DNA of 23,124 nucleotides from CALNYS01 sp964639935 (GCA_964639935.1 CAZXGT010000027.1:1-23124); one strand, 5' to 3'; positions 1 to 10,148 are shown, counted from the stretch's first letter. Notes: generated from the letters alone by a model not told the origin. Translations and numbers: made by a program.

Positions 1-1867
<1,867 letters not shown>

Positions 1868-1873
1868 GCGGAT

Positions 1874-1887
1874 CCTCCTACAGGAGG
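1874..1887 (-). promoter_or_regulatory. Hairpin that can mask the uvrA ribosome binding site
   Basis: In the mRNA sense the sequence reads CCTCC-TGTA-GGAGG, a five-base-pair hairpin with a four-base loop. Its 3' arm is the Shine-Dalgarno sequence 6 bases before the uvrA ATG. Pairing and position are seen directly. A role in limiting translation initiation is inference; the stem is short and GC-rich leaders can form such pairs by chance. Confidence 0.4.
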
Positions 1888-1924
1888 AGGATGATAGGCC
1901 CGGGCATTCGTGATTCCCGGACGC

Positions 1925-2695
1925 TCAGCCGGCCTTGCGAACGCGGCGCTGGACGCTCATGAGGTAGCGCAGGAGCGGCTGGCGGATCTGGTTCACATGA
2001 CGATGCGATGGCCACGGGAGGATGAGGAGGCCGAGTTTGGCGGACTCGCCGCCCCGGATCTCCCGCGTCTGGCGCAGCTCGCACAGCACAACGGCGTTCT
2101 CGGTTTCGTCCGGGAGTCGATAGGAGAGAAAATACTTGTCGAAGAGGGAGAATCTGGTGTAGGGCACGTTGTCGATCCGGACGCCGAAGCCGCCGTCGGA
2201 GGCGTCGGTGATGATCCCCATGAAATGGTGCGCGTTCACGGGCGTCTGGTCGGGGGACTCACCGTTCGTGCGGTGAAGAAGGACCATGATCGGCTCGTGC
2301 AGCGCGAGCGACGTGCGGAAGGCCCCGCGGCGCTGGCCTCGCTTGATGCCCCCGGGAAGCGCGATCTCGGCTCCGAACGTTCGCTTCTCGGCGTTGAGGC
2401 GCACCGGGACGTCCAGCCGCACGACGGAGGTGGCGAAGGTGTACAGCTCGTCATCGATCTGAAAGAACGCGTCGACGATCTGTCGCACATGGAGCGGGTT
2501 GCCCATGCCGATCACCTGCGGCTTGTCGAGGAGCAGGTTCCCGGACTTGGAGAAACCGAGCAGACGCCCGCGGGCGGCCGGCCGGGTAACCCCGTGGTCG
2601 TGGGAGTGCAGTTCCACGACCGCCGAGCGCTCAGAGGCGCAGCGCAGGAGTTCCTGCGGATTCTCGACGCTCAGAGGGTTGGAGTGTTGCGACAT
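1925..2695 (-). CDS. PilZ-domain protein, putative c-di-GMP receptor (YcgR-like)
   Basis: A 256-residue protein with two parts. The C-terminal half carries both PilZ c-di-GMP signatures: RxxxR as R123-GAF-R127 and the (D/N)xSxxG motif as D164-A-S166-D-G-G169. The N-terminal ~110 residues (HVRQIVDAFFQIDDELYTF) look like the beta-rich PilZN domain that precedes PilZ in YcgR flagellar-brake proteins. No signal peptide or membrane segment is seen, so it is probably cytosolic. The ATG at 2695 was chosen because it begins the recognisable protein; upstream codons in the open frame belong to the antiparallel reading of the uvrB region. Its Shine-Dalgarno is weak. It sits 83 bases after uvrB and 57 before uvrA on the same strand, so co-transcription is plausible. 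Binding of c-di-GMP follows from the motif; the cellular target is unknown. Confidence 0.85.
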   Translation of the reverse strand: MSQHSNPLSVENPQELLRCASERSAVVELHSHDHGVTRPAARGRLLGFSKSGNLLLDKPQVIGMGNPLHVRQIVDAFFQIDDELYTFATSVVRLDVPVRLNAEKRTFGAEIALPGGIKRGQRRGAFRTSLALHEPIMVLLHRTNGESPDQTPVNAHHFMGIITDASDGGFGVRIDNVPYTRFSLFDKYFLSYRLPDETENAVVLCELRQTREIRGGESAKLGLLILPWPSHRHVNQIRQPLLRYLMSVQRRVRKAG

Positions 2696-2778
2696 AGCGT
2701 TCCCGCGGAGGCCCGATTGCGGATGTTTTCGGGCGGCGCGGGCGGCGACTTGACGATCGATCACTCGCCTGGGGAAAA

Positions 2779-4941
2779 TCACCGAATCGGCTTGCGTTTC
2801 GGCTTCTTCCTGCGGGCTTGGGTTCCGGCGGCGCCCGGGGTGGGCGTGGCGCTCTCGGGATCGCCCTGAAGCTCGGAACGGCGGATGGAGCGTTTCCGGT
2901 CGCCCCTCTTGAGTTTCTGGACCTGATCGCGGAGGGCGGCGGCCCTCTCGAACTCCAGGCTCTCCGCGGCGGCGAGCATCTCCTCCTCGAGCTGGCGAGC
3001 AAGCTCTCCGGCCTCGAACTCCTCCTCGGTCTGCGCCACCGCGGCGCGCGCGGTGCGGCGGGCTGCGAGCTCCTGCTGGATGCCGGTCCGGATGGCCTTG
3101 ACGATCTGCGTGGGCGTGATGCCGTGCTCGCGGTTGTATTCGGTTTGGATCGCGCGGCGGCGTTCGGTCTCGTCGATGGCCGACTTCATGGCGGGGGTCA
3201 TCTCGTCGGCGTACATGATGACCCGGGAGTCGACGTTGCGGGCGGCGCGGCCCATCTGCTGGATGAGCGAGGTCGGCGATCGGAGGAAGCCCTCCTTGTC
3301 GGCGTCGAGGATGCACACGAGCGAGACCTCTGGGAGGTCGAGGCCCTCGCGGAGAAGATTCACGCCCACCAGGACGTCGAACTCACCGGCGCGAAGAGCG
3401 CGGAGAATCTCGATGCGGTCGAGTGTCTCGATCTCCGAGTGCAGGTAGCGCACCGCGAGGCCCTGCTCGTCGAGGTAGGTTGTGAGCTGCTCGCAGAGGC
3501 GTTTGGTCAGGGCGGTGACGAGGACGCGGCCGCCTTTTTCCGTCGCCTGGCGGCAGCGCTCGAGCAGGTCGGGCACCTGGGTGTCGGCGGGGCGGACCTC
3601 AACTTCGGGATCCACAAGGCCCGTGGGACGGATGATCTGCTCGACCACCTCGCCCTTGGTCTTCTCCAGCTCGTAGGGGCCGGGCGTCGCGGAGACGAAC
3701 ATCATCTGGGGCGGGACGACCTCGAACTCCTCGAAGCGGAGCGGGCGGTTGTCCAGCGCGCTGGGCAGACGGAAGCCGTGGTCGACGAGCACCTGTTTGC
3801 GCTGCTGGTCGCCGTTGAACATCGCGCGGACCTGGGGGAGCGTGACGTGCGACTCGTCGATGATGCAGAGCCAGTCCCCGGGGACGGGTCGGCCGGTCTC
3901 GGGATCGAACGTTCGCTCGCCCTCGCGGTGCGAGCCGGGGCAGGCGTCGAAGTAGTCCATGAGCGTGTAGGGCTTGGCGCCGGGCACGCGGCCGTCGAGG
4001 TGGCGGGAGTAATTCTCGATGCCCTGGCAGAAGCCGACCTCTTCGATCATCTCGAGGTCGTACTTGGTGCGCGAGAGGAGGCGCTGGGCCTCGAGGAGCT
4101 TGCCGGCCTCGCGGAGGTCCTTCACCTGCTCGGTGAGCTCGGCGCGGATCGAATCCAGAGCGCGGCGCTGTGCGCTCTCGTCCATGACGTAGTGGACCGC
4201 AGGGAAGATAAAGGTCTGCTTCTCCTCAGCGAGGATCTCGCCGGTGGCGGGATCGATGAGGAAGATGTTCTCGACCTCGTCGCCGAAGAGCTCGAAGCGC
4301 ACGGCGTGCTGCTCGTAGGCGGGGTAGACGTCGATGGTGTCGCCCTTGACGCGGTAGGTGGAGCGGGCGAAGTCGATGTCCTTGCGGGCGTACTGCATCT
4401 CGGCCAGGGCGAGGAGGAAGTCGCGGCGCTTCAGGGTCTGGCCGCGAGTGACGGAGACGACCTTCTTGCCGTACTGGTCCGGCGAGCCGAGACCGAAGAT
4501 GCAGGAGACGGAAGCGACGACGACGACGTCGCGCCGGGAGAGCAGCGAGCTGGTGGCTGCGAGTCGCAGGCGGTCGAGGTCCTGATTGCGCGAGGCGTCC
4601 TTCTCGATATAGATGTCTCGCTGCGGGATGTAGGCCTCGGGCTGGTAGTAGTCGTAGTAGCTGACGAAATAGCTGACGGCGTTGTGGGGGAAGAGCTCGC
4701 GCATCTCCTCGTAGAGCTGTGCGGCGAGCGTCTTGTTGTGGCTGATGATGAGGGTGGGCTTGCGGGTCTCAGCGATGACGTTGGCCATCGTGAAGGTCTT
4801 ACCGGTTCCGGTGGCGCCCAGGAGCGTCGCGTAGCGGTCGCCGCGGTTGAGGCGTCGCGTGAGATCGGCGATCGCGGCGGGCTGGTCGCCGGTGGGTCTG
4901 TAGGGGCTGACGAGCTGAAAATCGCGGTCGATGGCGAGCAT
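2779..4941 (-). CDS. uvrB: UvrB, excinuclease ABC subunit B
   Basis: UvrB is the helicase-like damage-verifying subunit of nucleotide excision repair; it is loaded by UvrA and then recruits UvrC. All landmarks are present in the 720 residues: Walker A GATGTGKT at residues 42-49, the aromatic beta-hairpin YYDYYQPEAYIPQRD, DESHVTLPQ as the DEAD-box equivalent, the C-terminal helicase motifs (LVGVNLLREGLDLPEVSLV and QQMGRAARN) and the C-terminal UVR coiled-coil (LEEEMLAAAESLEFERAAA) that contacts UvrC, followed by a basic Lys/Arg tail. I prefer the ATG at 4941 because the protein then starts just before FQLVSPYRPTGDQP, where UvrB proteins normally begin. An in-frame ATG at 4980 would add 13 residues. 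Neither has a clear Shine-Dalgarno. No LexA-like operator was seen upstream. First gene of the uvrB-pilZ-uvrA run. Confidence 0.97.
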   Translation of the reverse strand: MLAIDRDFQLVSPYRPTGDQPAAIADLTRRLNRGDRYATLLGATGTGKTFTMANVIAETRKPTLIISHNKTLAAQLYEEMRELFPHNAVSYFVSYYDYYQPEAYIPQRDIYIEKDASRNQDLDRLRLAATSSLLSRRDVVVVASVSCIFGLGSPDQYGKKVVSVTRGQTLKRRDFLLALAEMQYARKDIDFARSTYRVKGDTIDVYPAYEQHAVRFELFGDEVENIFLIDPATGEILAEEKQTFIFPAVHYVMDESAQRRALDSIRAELTEQVKDLREAGKLLEAQRLLSRTKYDLEMIEEVGFCQGIENYSRHLDGRVPGAKPYTLMDYFDACPGSHREGERTFDPETGRPVPGDWLCIIDESHVTLPQVRAMFNGDQQRKQVLVDHGFRLPSALDNRPLRFEEFEVVPPQMMFVSATPGPYELEKTKGEVVEQIIRPTGLVDPEVEVRPADTQVPDLLERCRQATEKGGRVLVTALTKRLCEQLTTYLDEQGLAVRYLHSEIETLDRIEILRALRAGEFDVLVGVNLLREGLDLPEVSLVCILDADKEGFLRSPTSLIQQMGRAARNVDSRVIMYADEMTPAMKSAIDETERRRAIQTEYNREHGITPTQIVKAIRTGIQQELAARRTARAAVAQTEEEFEAGELARQLEEEMLAAAESLEFERAAALRDQVQKLKRGDRKRSIRRSELQGDPESATPTPGAAGTQARRKKPKRKPIR

Positions 4942-5002
4942 GAGAAGATGGTAGGTCGGCGGGTAGACTGCCGAGTTCATTGGAATGCTTTGGAGGCGAG
5001 TG

Positions 5003-5737
5003 ATGAGCGAAGTGCGTGAGTATCGCGTCGAGGGGATGCACTGCGAATCGTGCGTCGAAAAGGTGACGTCGGCGCTCGAGGGGGCCCCAGGCGTGCGCGA
5101 CGCGGAGGTGTCGCTCGGCCAGCGATCTGCGCGAGTCGAGGTCGAGGACGACGCGAGCGACGAGCCGCTTCGCGAGGCGGTGGCGAGCGCGGGCGACTAC
5201 GAGCTGGCGCAGCCGAACGGGCGAGCCTCGATGGCCCCGGAGGACGAGGAGGGATCCGAGGAGAGCCTCTACCCGCTGCTTCTGATCGTGGGTTACCTCA
5301 TCGGCGTGGTCGTGCTGATCGCGTGGGCGACGGGGGAGTGGGCGCCAATGACGATGATGCGGTGGTTCATGGGGGGCTTCTTTCTGACCTTCTCGTTCTT
5401 CAAACTGCTCGACCTGCACGGGTTCGTCACGGCCTACCGCGGCTACGACCTGCTCGCGAAGCGATCGCGCCCGTGGGCGTTCGCCTACCCGTTCGTGGAG
5501 CTGGCCCTCGGGGCGCTCTATGTCCTCGCGCTGTGGCCGGTGTGGGTCAACAGCTTCACGCTGGCGATCATGCTGATCGGGGCGATCGGCGTCTTGCGAG
5601 CGCTCCTGGACAAGCGGCGGATTCAGTGCGCGTGTCTGGGCACCGCGCTGAATCTCCCGATGACGAAGGTGACGCTGATCGAGGATCTGACGATGGCCGC
5701 GATGGCGGCGGCGATGCTGGTGTGGACGCTCACCTGA
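5003..5737 (+). CDS. HMA metal-binding domain fused to MauE/DoxX-like membrane domain
   Basis: A 244-residue protein. Residues 4-70 form a heavy-metal-associated domain with the metal-binding motif GMHCESC (C14 and C17), as in copper chaperones and MerP. An acidic linker (77-88) leads to four or five predicted membrane segments (about 90-110, 118-138, 158-180, 183-200, 228-243). The membrane part, with WFMGGFFLTFSFFKLLDL and CACLGTALNLPMTKVTLIED, resembles the MauE/DoxX family; a CxC pair (C209, C211) lies at the membrane boundary before the last helix. The ATG at 5003 is preceded by GGAGG with suitable spacing, which beats the upstream ATG at 4985. It is divergent from uvrB. It overlaps the next gene tail to tail by 8 bases. 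Likely role: moving a soft metal or redox equivalents at the membrane; the metal cannot be read from sequence. Confidence 0.85.
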   Translation: MSEVREYRVEGMHCESCVEKVTSALEGAPGVRDAEVSLGQRSARVEVEDDASDEPLREAVASAGDYELAQPNGRASMAPEDEEGSEESLYPLLLIVGYLIGVVVLIAWATGEWAPMTMMRWFMGGFFLTFSFFKLLDLHGFVTAYRGYDLLAKRSRPWAFAYPFVELALGALYVLALWPVWVNSFTLAIMLIGAIGVLRALLDKRRIQCACLGTALNLPMTKVTLIEDLTMAAMAAAMLVWTLT

Positions 5738-6260
5738 TCCGCCGAGGCGGGGGGCGGCGAACGTAGGGGCGAAGCTCCTCGGGCAGGCGCCTGAGCCCTC
5801 GGCGGGCGGCCTTGGCGATCGCGTAGTGAAGCGACTCGTGCACGCGACGGTTCACGCCGTCGGTGATCGTGACGCCGTAGCGCTCCATGGCCGCGAGGGC
5901 CCACATCCACGCGTGGTACTCCTCGAGGCATCGCGGCTTGTAGCGGGTGAAGCCGATGGCGTGGTGGCCGATCTCGTGGAGGAAGATCGCGGCGGACATG
6001 GGGCCCTTGGGTCTCGGCGCTTCGATGAGACGAGAGATCGTCCCGTCGGCGTAGCGGACTTCCCAGGCGACGCCGGACATGCTTGTGCGCCATTTGCGGA
6101 CGCGGACGTCGTGTTCGCGTAGGCACTCGCGCGTCAGGCGGTCATAGCGTTCAGCGGCGGGCCCTCTTGATCGCGTTTTTGAGGGACGGGCCCGCGCGGC
6201 GGCGGGCGGCGGGGGGCGTTTCTTTCGCCGCGGGATCAGGTCCCAGAGCGTGAGGGTCAT
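5730..6260 (-). CDS. Small HExxH zinc-metallopeptidase-like protein coupled to fmt
   Basis: A 176-residue protein. Residues 10-36 are a basic, Pro/Ala-rich, probably disordered N-terminus. The core holds FLHEIGHHAIGF, an HExxH zinc site (H95, E96, H99), followed after 13 residues by CLEEYHAWMWALAAM, where E113 or E114 could be the third metal ligand. That arrangement resembles ImmA/IrrE-type zincins, but I would not assign it to that family without a profile search. There is no signal peptide, so it is presumably cytosolic. The ATG overlaps the fmt stop as ATGA, so translation is probably coupled to fmt and def. Its substrate is unknown; position beside the N-terminal formyl-methionine enzymes is suggestive only. 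The 3' end overlaps the HMA gene on the other strand by 8 bases. Confidence 0.75.
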   Translation of the reverse strand: MTLTLWDLIPRRKKRPPPPAAARARPSKTRSRGPAAERYDRLTRECLREHDVRVRKWRTSMSGVAWEVRYADGTISRLIEAPRPKGPMSAAIFLHEIGHHAIGFTRYKPRCLEEYHAWMWALAAMERYGVTITDGVNRRVHESLHYAIAKAARRGLRRLPEELRPYVRRPPPRRIR

Positions 6261-7189
6261 CGGGGGCCGCCCTCGAAGAGGTCGCCCTCCTCGATCCGCC
6301 TGCTCTGGGCGAAGGCGCGCCAGGGCATGACGGGCTTGCCGGGCGCCTGGAGCTCCATGAGTTCCACGCCCCCGCGGCCGCAGGCGATGAGGCCTCGCTG
6401 GGCGTCGATGACGGATCCGGGGGCGGCCTGGGCGTCCAGCGCGTCGACCGATTCCTGCGCCCGGAGCAGCTTGACGTCCTCGCCCTTGAAGCGGACGGTC
6501 GCGGCGGGCCACGGGGAGAGCCCGTTGATGCGGCAGCGGGCCTCGCTGGCCGTCGCCTTGAAATCGACCCAGCCGTCGCGTCTCTTGTCGAGCTTGGTCG
6601 CGAGCGTCACCTTCGTCTCGTCCTGGGTTTCGGGGCGGAGCGCATCGCGGGATTTCTCATCGAGCACGCGAGGGACGAGCGCCGGGCCGTCTGCGGCGAG
6701 GCGATCGTGCAGCTCGCCGGTGGTCTCGCTCGGCTCGATCTCGAAACGCGACTGCGCGAGGATGAGGCCGGCGTCCATGCGCTCGGCGAGTGTGATCACG
6801 GAGTTTCCTGTGATGGCGTCGCCCGCGAGGATGGCATGATTGATCGGCGCGGCGCCGCGCCAGCGCGGGAGCAGGGACGCGTGGAGATTGATCGCGAAGC
6901 GGCCATCAAGGAGCTCGGGAGCGAGCTTCTGACCGAAGGCGATGACGACCCAGGCGTCGGCCTCGGCGCCGCGGATGCGCTCGCGGTCGGCGCCGCTCGC
7001 GTCGGCGGTCTTGAGCAGCTCAAGCCCGGCGGCCTCGGCCCACTCGGCGACGGGCGTTGGGGTGAGCCTGCGGCCGCGGCCGGCGGGGCGATCGGGCTGG
7101 GTGACGACGAGGGAGACGTCGTGCTCGCGGGCGAGCTTCTGGTAGGTGGGGAGGGCGAAGGCGCCAGAGCCGAGGAGGACGAGCTTCAT
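6257..7189 (-). CDS. fmt: Methionyl-tRNA formyltransferase
   Basis: This enzyme transfers a formyl group from 10-formyltetrahydrofolate to Met-tRNA(fMet) for initiation of translation in the cytosol. At 310 residues it matches the usual length (E. coli about 315). The N-terminal Rossmann-type domain starts with MKLVLLGSGAFALPTYQKL. The folate-binding and catalytic segment NLHASLLPRWRGAAPI gives N101 and H103, and ERMDAGLIL gives D139, completing the Asn-His-Asp catalytic set. The C-terminal ~100 residues fit the tRNA-binding OB-fold domain (AEARCRINGLSPWPAATV). The start codon overlaps the def stop (ATGA), and its own stop overlaps the start of the HExxH gene in the same way. Confidence 0.97.
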   Translation of the reverse strand: MKLVLLGSGAFALPTYQKLAREHDVSLVVTQPDRPAGRGRRLTPTPVAEWAEAAGLELLKTADASGADRERIRGAEADAWVVIAFGQKLAPELLDGRFAINLHASLLPRWRGAAPINHAILAGDAITGNSVITLAERMDAGLILAQSRFEIEPSETTGELHDRLAADGPALVPRVLDEKSRDALRPETQDETKVTLATKLDKRRDGWVDFKATASEARCRINGLSPWPAATVRFKGEDVKLLRAQESVDALDAQAAPGSVIDAQRGLIACGRGGVELMELQAPGKPVMPWRAFAQSRRIEEGDLFEGGPR

Positions 7190-7746
7190 CGGGCCCCCGC
7201 GAGCGCCTCGAGATCCCTGATCGCGCGGCGGTTCTTCATCCGGGAGAGCTGCTGCATCCGGTCGATGATGAGGACGCCGTCGAGGTGGTCGGTTTCGTGC
7301 TGGATGCAGCGGGCGAGGAGCCCGCCGGCGCGGAGGGTGAAGGGTTCGCCGTCCGGTGCGGTGGCCGCGAGTGTGACCTCGGTCGGTCGGCGGACGGCGC
7401 CGGTGATGTCGGGGAGGCTCAGGCAGCCCTCGTCGTAGGGCTCGAGGTCGTCCGAGAACTCCGAGAGCTCCGGGTTGATGCAGACGAGCGTCCCGGCGGT
7501 GGCTTCGGGCGGCTCAGCGTCCGCGGGGCGGTCCTCAGCGGGCGGGACGTCGCAGACGAAGAGCCGCCAAGGGAGCCCGACCTGGGGCGCGGCGAGCCCG
7601 ATGCCCTCGGCCTCGCGCATCAGGTGAATCATGCGATCGGCGACCCGCTGGACCTCAGGCGTGATCTCGGCGACGGGGTTCGCTTTCACGCGGAGGGCGG
7701 GATCCGGGTAGTTCACAATGCGTAGATTCGCGACGTCGATGCTCAT
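7186..7746 (-). CDS. def: Peptide deformylase
   Basis: Def removes the formyl group from the N-terminal methionine of nascent proteins. All three family motifs are present: GIGLAAPQ (residues 48-55, Q55), EGCLS (106-110, metal ligand C108) and QHETDHLDG (149-157, metal ligands H150 and H154, catalytic E151). It has 186 residues against 169 in E. coli; the excess is mostly an acidic, Pro-rich insertion at about residues 68-86. The ATG at 7746 places LRIVNYPDPALR at the usual N-terminal position. An open frame continues upstream but runs into the promoter of the divergent gene and has no family similarity. No clear Shine-Dalgarno is seen. It is the first gene of the def-fmt-HExxH cluster, divergent from the TPR gene. 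Confidence 0.97.
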   Translation of the reverse strand: MSIDVANLRIVNYPDPALRVKANPVAEITPEVQRVADRMIHLMREAEGIGLAAPQVGLPWRLFVCDVPPAEDRPADAEPPEATAGTLVCINPELSEFSDDLEPYDEGCLSLPDITGAVRRPTEVTLAATAPDGEPFTLRAGGLLARCIQHETDHLDGVLIIDRMQQLSRMKNRRAIRDLEALAGAR

Positions 7747-7788
7747 CGGTGCAAGTGTATGAGCCGTGGATCGCGGCGGCGACCCGCG

Positions 7789-7818
7789 TTGACGCTTCTC
7801 GCGGGCATGGCGTAGCAT
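7789..7818 (+). promoter_or_regulatory. Candidate sigma-70-type promoter for the TPR gene
   Basis: TTGACG at 7789-7794 and TAGCAT at 7813-7818, 18 bases apart, fit the -35 and -10 elements (5/6 and 4/6 to consensus). Transcription would start near 7825, leaving a leader of about 64 bases before the TTG start at 7889. It sits in the 142-base divergent gap between def and the TPR gene. Seen by eye only. Confidence 0.5.
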
Positions 7819-7888
7819 CCATGATTCGATTCCATCCCGGACGCCGCTCCCGCGCGGCGACCGCCTGAGACGCACGGGAGCCTGTGCC

Positions 7889-9388
7889 TTGGCCATTTTC
7901 GGCAAGAAGAAATCCTCCGAAGCCGACGAGAAGCCCGGCAAGAGCAAGGGCGGCAAGGAGAGCGGCGGGTTCAAGCCGGATCCATCGAAGGCGGAGGCAT
8001 GGTTCAAGCACGCCGAGGTGTCTCACCAGTCGACGAACTACGAGTACGCGATGACGTGCTGGCTCAAGGGGCTGGGGTGCGACCCGGCGAACCGGGACGC
8101 GCTGGAGTCCTTCTATAAGTCGGCGCAGGCGTTCTCGGCGTCCCGCAAGAAGCCGGGCGCGACGAAGGACCAGGTCAGAGCGGTCGAGGGCAAGGGTCGG
8201 GTCAACAAGTACCTGATGGCGCTGCTGAACTGGGGGGGCAGGCCGCTCGACACCTCGGCGGCGCTCAAGGCGCTTGACGCGGCGGGCTCGCTGCACCTCC
8301 GCGAGAGCGCGGAATACCTGGGAACATTCGCGCTTCGCGCGGCCCGCAGCGAGGCGAAGCTGCGCAAAGACGCCTTCGTAAAGCTGCTCGACCTCTGCGA
8401 GAAGAACGAGCTCTGGGAGCTCGCGACGAAGGCGGGCGAGGACGCGTTGTCGTTCGATCGAGCCGACGGGCAGCTCGCCGACCGGGTGAAGCAGGTCTCG
8501 GCGAAGGCCGCGATGATGTCCGGTGGGTACGAGGAGACGGGGGAGGGAGGCTTCAGGAAGAATATCCGCGATGCGGAGGCGCAGGAGAAGGCCCGCCAGC
8601 AGCGGGCGGTGGTGACGACCGAGGAGTCCTCGGAGCAGGCGATCGCGGAGGGTCGCGCCGACTACGAGTCTCGCCCCGAGGATCGCAACTCGATTTACAA
8701 GTACGTCCGCGCCCTGCTCGCCCGCGGGCGCGAGGAAGACGAGAAGCTCGCGCGGGACATCCTTCTCAAGGGCTACGAGACGCTCAAGGAAGAGCGCCTC
8801 CGCGAGCAGGCGTCCGACATCGAGCTGCGCTGGGGCAAGCGGCGGATCGCCAAGCTCAAGAGCGCGCTCGAGGCGGCGCCCGACGACGAGGATGTCAAGA
8901 ACAAGCTCGAGCGGGCGCGCGCGATGCAGCTCAAGAAGGAGATCGAGGAGTTTCGGGCTCGCGCTCGGGCGTACCCGACCGAGACGTCCTACAAGTACGA
9001 GCTCGGTCGGCGGCTCTTTATCGCCGGCAAATACGAGGACGCGATCACGCACCTCCAGGAGGCGCAGAACGACGCGAGGCGGAAGGTGCAGGTGCTCTCT
9101 CTGCTCGGGCAGTCGTTCCAGAAGCTGGGCTGGCACAACGAGGCGGCGGGCATGCTCAAGCAGGCGGCCGAGGCGCATCACTCCTCCGACGACGAGCTGG
9201 CGCTCGAGCTTCGCTACGGACTGATGCTCGCGCTCGAGGAGAAGGCCCGCGAGGAGCGCGACATCGACGCGGCGGAGGAGGCGGTGCAGCTGGCCTCGGC
9301 GATCGCGATGAAGCAGATCAGCTACCGCGATGTTCGCGCTCGGCGCGACGGGCTGCAGAAGCTCATCAAGGAGCTCAGGGGCGAGTGA
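7889..9388 (+). CDS. TPR-like repeat protein of unknown function
   Basis: A 499-residue protein with a Lys/Gly-rich N-terminus (MAIFGKKKSSEADEKPGKSK) and an otherwise helical body rich in Ala, Glu, Lys and Arg. Helix-pair motifs typical of tetratricopeptide repeats are visible: near the start (AEVSHQSTNYEYAMTCWLKG) and near the end (ELGRRLFIAGKYEDAITHLQ, then LLGQSFQKLGWHNEAAGMLK). The middle, about residues 215-340, looks like charged helical linker. No signal peptide or membrane segment is seen. The start is a TTG: GGGAG lies 8 bases upstream, and no in-frame ATG fits better. TPR arrays bind protein partners; the partner here is unknown. kdsB follows after 16 bases, so the two are probably co-transcribed. 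Confidence 0.8.
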   Translation: MAIFGKKKSSEADEKPGKSKGGKESGGFKPDPSKAEAWFKHAEVSHQSTNYEYAMTCWLKGLGCDPANRDALESFYKSAQAFSASRKKPGATKDQVRAVEGKGRVNKYLMALLNWGGRPLDTSAALKALDAAGSLHLRESAEYLGTFALRAARSEAKLRKDAFVKLLDLCEKNELWELATKAGEDALSFDRADGQLADRVKQVSAKAAMMSGGYEETGEGGFRKNIRDAEAQEKARQQRAVVTTEESSEQAIAEGRADYESRPEDRNSIYKYVRALLARGREEDEKLARDILLKGYETLKEERLREQASDIELRWGKRRIAKLKSALEAAPDDEDVKNKLERARAMQLKKEIEEFRARARAYPTETSYKYELGRRLFIAGKYEDAITHLQEAQNDARRKVQVLSLLGQSFQKLGWHNEAAGMLKQAAEAHHSSDDELALELRYGLMLALEEKAREERDIDAAEEAVQLASAIAMKQISYRDVRARRDGLQKLIKELRGE

Positions 9389-9404
9389 CGGCCGGAGCGA
9401 GCCT

Positions 9405-10148
9405 GTGAGCGGCCCCGTGGCGATCATCCCGGCTCGGCTCGGATCGACGCGGTTTCCGGAAAAGGTGCTCGCGGACGTCCTCGGCGCCCCGCTGATTCAG
9501 CGCGTGCGCGAGGCGGCGCTCCGGTGCGAGTCGCTGGCACGCGTCGTGGTGGCGACGGACGCTGAGCGCGTCGCGGCGGCGCTCGAGCCATACGGCGCCG
9601 AGGTCGTCATGACGCGGGCGGATCATCCGAACGGGACGAGCCGGCTCGCGGAGGCGGCCGAGACCCTTGGGCTCCCCGACGACTCGATCGTGGTGAACCT
9701 CCAGGGCGACGAGCCGGGCGTTGAGCCGCCGGTGATTTCTGCGGCGATCGGCGCGCTCGAGTCGACGGGCGCTCCGGCCGCGACAGTGGCTTCGCCGTTC
9801 GTCGCGGGTGAGGATCCGGCGAGCCCGAGCATCGTGAAGGTGGTTCGGGATCGCGAGGGGCGGGCGCTGTATTTCTCGCGAGCGCTGATCCCGCACGATC
9901 GAGACGGCTCCGGTGGCGTCGAGCCGCTCAAGCACGTCGGGCTCTATGTGTATCGACGCTCGTTCCTGCGGACCTACGCCACGCTCGAGCCGACCCCGCT
10001 CGAGGAGACGGAGAGGCTCGAGCAGCTTCGGGTGCTCGAGCACGGGTTCTCCATGGCGGTGGCGGTGGCCGAGGCCCGCCACCGCGGGATCGACACGCCG
10101 GCGGATCTGGCCGATTATCTCGACCGGATCCGGCGCAGCGACCGATAA
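9405..10148 (+). CDS. kdsB: 3-deoxy-manno-octulosonate cytidylyltransferase (CMP-Kdo synthetase)
   Basis: KdsB activates Kdo with CTP to CMP-Kdo, the donor for the inner core of lipopolysaccharide; it acts in the cytosol. The 247 residues match the family length (E. coli 248). The nucleotide-binding N-terminus AIIPARLGSTRFPEK (with R11), the stretch TRADHPNGTSRLAE (70-83), the magnesium-binding LQGDEP (99-104, D102) and LKHVGLYVYRRSFL in the C-terminal half are all characteristic. The GTG at 9405 is taken as start because GGAG lies 8 bases upstream and the protein then begins at the usual place; upstream in-frame codons overlap the TPR gene. Its presence implies Kdo-containing lipopolysaccharide and so an outer membrane. 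Confidence 0.95.
   Translation: MSGPVAIIPARLGSTRFPEKVLADVLGAPLIQRVREAALRCESLARVVVATDAERVAAALEPYGAEVVMTRADHPNGTSRLAEAAETLGLPDDSIVVNLQGDEPGVEPPVISAAIGALESTGAPAATVASPFVAGEDPASPSIVKVVRDREGRALYFSRALIPHDRDGSGGVEPLKHVGLYVYRRSFLRTYATLEPTPLEETERLEQLRVLEHGFSMAVAVAEARHRGIDTPADLADYLDRIRRSDR

Noticed and set aside
4942..5002. Possible LexA/SOS operator upstream of uvrB
   Set aside because: No recognisable inverted repeat of GAAC/GTTC or CTGT/ACAG type was found in the short divergent gap.
2818..5019. A 733-codon plus-strand open frame opposite uvrB
   Set aside because: It is the antisense reading of a certain uvrB gene. Its product is a low-complexity Gly/Ala/Leu/Asp/Glu string without domains, as expected from codon bias in high-GC DNA.
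7655..9427. A 590-codon minus-strand open frame opposite the TPR gene
   Set aside because: The product is Arg/Leu-rich low complexity and the plus-strand gene has a promoter, a Shine-Dalgarno and recognisable repeats.
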